Positions 61,769 through 64,000 of a stretch of 64,000 bases of DNA are shown piece after piece. The translations under genes and the position numbers were made by a program. Where the stretch lies: assembly GCA_026413225.1 (NCBI GenBank), contig CM048591.1, forward strand, positions 76,744,009 through 76,808,008, in the 5' to 3' direction. Within the stretch, counting starts at the first letter, position 1; every line of letters starts with the position of its first letter. The notes under the pieces were generated by a model. That model saw nothing but the letters and a program-made list of their open reading frames with translations, was not told where the DNA came from and made no database searches. The stretch comes from Otis tarda (lineage: Eukaryota; Chordata; Aves; Otidiformes; Otididae).

Positions 61769-62296
61769 GTATGGTTGTATTTCATTTTCTACTGGATGCC
61801 TGTAAGCTTTCAAATTCAGTAATTCCTCTTTTCAGCGTATTCTTGGGATATGTTCAGAGGTCTGGGGTGCGGGTGCCTTGCCCTCATATTACAGATTTGC
61901 AGTCTCCTGTTGCTGCGTGCGACATTCACCTTTTTTTCCCTGAGAAAGCCTGCCAGCCCTTTCTTGTTCCCACATCGCTTGACTGGTTGAAATTTTGACT
62001 GTTGATGTAGGGTTTTTATACCACCACATGCACTTAAATTATCTGGTTTAGTAGCTAATGTTTTGTTTTTGTAACAGCACTTTTGAGTACCTACATACTG
62101 TGCTAAACTGTTAACCTTAATTTGTAATCTAAAAAAATGAACACTGAGGAAGTCTCATACAAATTCATAAGCTTAATATGAAAAACTTTGCTTTTTACAC
62201 TTGCTAATGCTGATTAAATTTTATTTCTTTTATGTCTTTATTAATTAATAAGCATTAATAAGCAACTGTTACCACAACACAAGACCATGGTGTGGG

Positions 62297-62340
62297 TTTT
62301 TTTGTTTGGTTTTTTTTTGTTTTTTTTTTTTTAAAAAAAA
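62297..62340. repeat. T-rich tract ending in an A-run
   Basis: Long T runs broken by G bases pass directly into nine or so A bases. Low complexity in intron 4. Confidence 0.8.
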
Positions 62341-63655
62341 AGTTAAAGTAAGGTAATGGTGGCATCTTCCCATGGATTTCATTGCTTTCCACAAAACAAA
62401 AAGCATTGGGGTGGTATTGTTCATTATTGAGCTGTTCTGAGTACCGTTTTCCCGAGGAGCCTGGAGCTGGCTGCAGGTAGATGCAAGGTGAGCGTCCGCC
62501 TCGCAGGCGCTCCGTGGTACAGGCAGCGGCAGTCCTTCCCGCAGCACTGAGCCGGACCAAGCACGTCTGTCTTCGTTAAGTGAAACAGGCGCTCGCTTGG
62601 CTTTGGCTGCAGTCCTCCACCAGCACGGATGTCCCTGGCAGCGACAGTGCCACGCTTGCTCTGCCTCAACCTGCTGCAGAGTGTTTTAAGCCAGCGTTGT
62701 CATGGCTTTTTGGAGATAAAGAGCTACATGTGTGTGGCCTTGGCATGAAGGGAGCTGGGCAGGGGTTAGTACTGGGACGTGGGGTTGGGACTGCTTCCCC
62801 TGTGTTGTCTAAGCTGCTCTTTAACGGCGGTGTCAAAGGAGCCACTTTCATGTATTTCAAAACTTCTTACGGCAAAGTTCACATATTTTACATGTGAATG
62901 CTCTGCGTGATTCATGGTGTTGGTTTAAATAGATGTTAAGTGAATATTTAGCATTAAATAAACGGAATCTGGAGGCTGGCAGCAGGACAATTATGGTGTT
63001 TGGGGGTACTTTTGTCTGACTGGCATTGATGGAGCTCAGGTAGGACAGGTCTGCTTGCTGGTAGGGCATGGAGGTGACTTTGCAACATGCTTCGTGCAGT
63101 ACAAATCAGGAACTGTGTAAAACATGCTAATGTTTGGTTATGTTTTCAGTTGTTATTTTTTTAAAAATAATTCAGAGACATGACTTTAGGAGGTGTTTTG
63201 TTTGAATACTGCTTACAGTAGCCACTGTGGGGGGGAAGGTTGTGTATCTACATTGAATTTAGCTTGTCAAAATGTTTGTAATGCGTTCAATAAACAACTG
63301 GCAAGTTCGTACTGTTCTAAAAATGTAACGCATGTGTTTGCGCGATTAAGTTTGTTCCTGAAAACCAGAAGAGCAAAGTCCAGGGAACATGCAGGGTGGA
63401 AACGTTCTAAAGGTTTGGCCTCCACTGCAGAAAGGAAGCAAATTTTCGCGGTTCCTGGGGATGACCAGCACACCAGCACAGCTCAGTCTCTGTGTCTGAC
63501 GGAAGAGAACAAGCTCCAGGTTTTCTCACCAGTACGCTTTGAGTCTCACTCATGTACCAAACCTGAGTTACTGGTTTCAGAAAAATGCCTAGGTTGTCAC
63601 ATCCTCTGCTGGATTGCAGTGTTTACTGAAATAATTTTCTGTAATATTCTGATAA

Positions 63656-63691
63656 ATATTTTATTTTATTTTATTTTATTTTATTTTTTTT
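63656..63691. repeat. TTTTA pentanucleotide repeat
   Basis: About six tandem ATTTT units followed by a T-run. A pentamer microsatellite in intron 4. Confidence 0.85.
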
Positions 63692-64000
63692 CTGTTCAAT
63701 AGCAAATACTATTTCAAAGCAGTAGGGAAGTTTGAGTCTTTTCCTGAAAACTGAGATTCAGGTTGGGTGATATTTTTAAGTTCTGGATGCATCATTTGCA
63801 AACACTTGCATTATTCCTCCAGTTAGAAACACATCTTTATGGAGCTGGATCCAAAATGCTGCCCAGGCCATGTCTTAAAACTTCTCTGACCTTTGTCCCA
63901 AGAACTGTTACATTTTTGGTGTATTGTTTCTCACAAACTTGGGCTTATTTAATAAGAGAGGAACATTTCAGTTTAAAATGTGATGTAACTTATGGTTTCT

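Larger units (their letters stand above)
37607..64000 (+). other. ELL2: ELL2 locus, 5' part of the gene
   Basis: Four coding exons with consensus splice sites join into one frame of 463 bp (154 codons plus one base). The gene continues beyond the right edge. The family member is ELL2, not ELL or ELL3: it has [34 protein letters not shown] and [15 protein letters not shown], followed by KVIKPGGP. Human ELL2 is about 640 residues, so roughly a quarter is present here. Exon sizes and phases match those I recall for the vertebrate gene, including the 48-bp second exon. The C-terminal occludin-homology domain is not in this window. Confidence 0.93.
61769..64000 (+). other. ELL2: ELL2 intron 4, 5' part (runs off the window)
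   Basis: It starts gtatgg and has no acceptor followed by an ELL2-like frame before the right edge. Human ELL2 continues after KPGGPxxG with a basic segment (KRVQIRK), which is not found here. It contains a T/A low-complexity tract at 62.3 kb and a TTTTA pentamer repeat at 63.66 kb. A 169-codon plus-strand frame (63193-63702) shows no domain and runs into that repeat. Confidence 0.8.

Noticed and set aside
63193-63702. 169-codon open frame in ELL2 intron 4
   Set aside because: No domain is visible and it ends by reading into the TTTTA repeat. No ELL2-like residues are present.
1-64000. CRISPR arrays, operons, insertion sequences or other prokaryotic systems
   Set aside because: Spliced exons, CR1 LINEs and a CpG-island promoter show a vertebrate nuclear genome, and no regular spacer-repeat structure is present.

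Overview
The window is vertebrate nuclear DNA, almost certainly from a bird. It has few exons, large introns, many 5'-truncated CR1 LINE copies that end in the avian ATTCTATG-type octamer tail, and a TATA-less CpG-island promoter. The one gene supported by the sequence is the 5' part of ELL2 (elongation factor for RNA polymerase II 2) on the + strand. From general knowledge, human ELL2 lies at 5q15 and that block is on the avian Z chromosome, so a Z-linked origin is likely; this is inference. I could not resolve the bird lineage.

Region 1-37,014 is intergenic. It holds CR1 copies at about 1.0-1.4, 3.8-4.0, 7.7-8.0, 10.3-10.4 and 16.3-17.2 kb, a decayed CR1/L2-like reverse-transcriptase remnant at 17.7-18.2 kb, a possible tRNA-derived SINE scrap at 6.4 kb, and several simple repeats. 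No protein-coding exon could be supported there. The longest open frames (184-198 codons) have no recognisable domain or lie over repeats. This fits the gene-poor interval found upstream of ELL2 in other amniotes.

Region 37,015-38,160 is the ELL2 promoter. A CR1 fragment missing its 3' end abuts a CpG island with Sp/KLF-type GC boxes, an upstream ORF that stops one base before the ELL2 start codon, a YY1-like motif over that start codon, and coding exon 1.

Region 37,607-64,000 is ELL2: coding exons 1 (37607-37735), 2 (48320-48367), 3 (58801-58922) and 4 (61605-61768). Introns are about 10.6, 10.4 and 2.7 kb, and intron 4 runs off the right edge. Together the exons make one uninterrupted frame of 154 codons plus one base, the N-terminal part of the ELL domain. 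ELL2 is a nuclear factor that suppresses RNA polymerase II pausing within the super elongation complex. The introns carry a few CR1 fragments and low-complexity tracts but no second gene.

I found no CRISPR array, operon, prokaryotic element, rRNA, tRNA or miRNA gene, and no convincing new biological system. The points most worth checking are the uORF/start-codon arrangement, the 3'-truncated CR1 fused to the promoter, and a 120-bp identity between two CR1 copies 20 kb apart.
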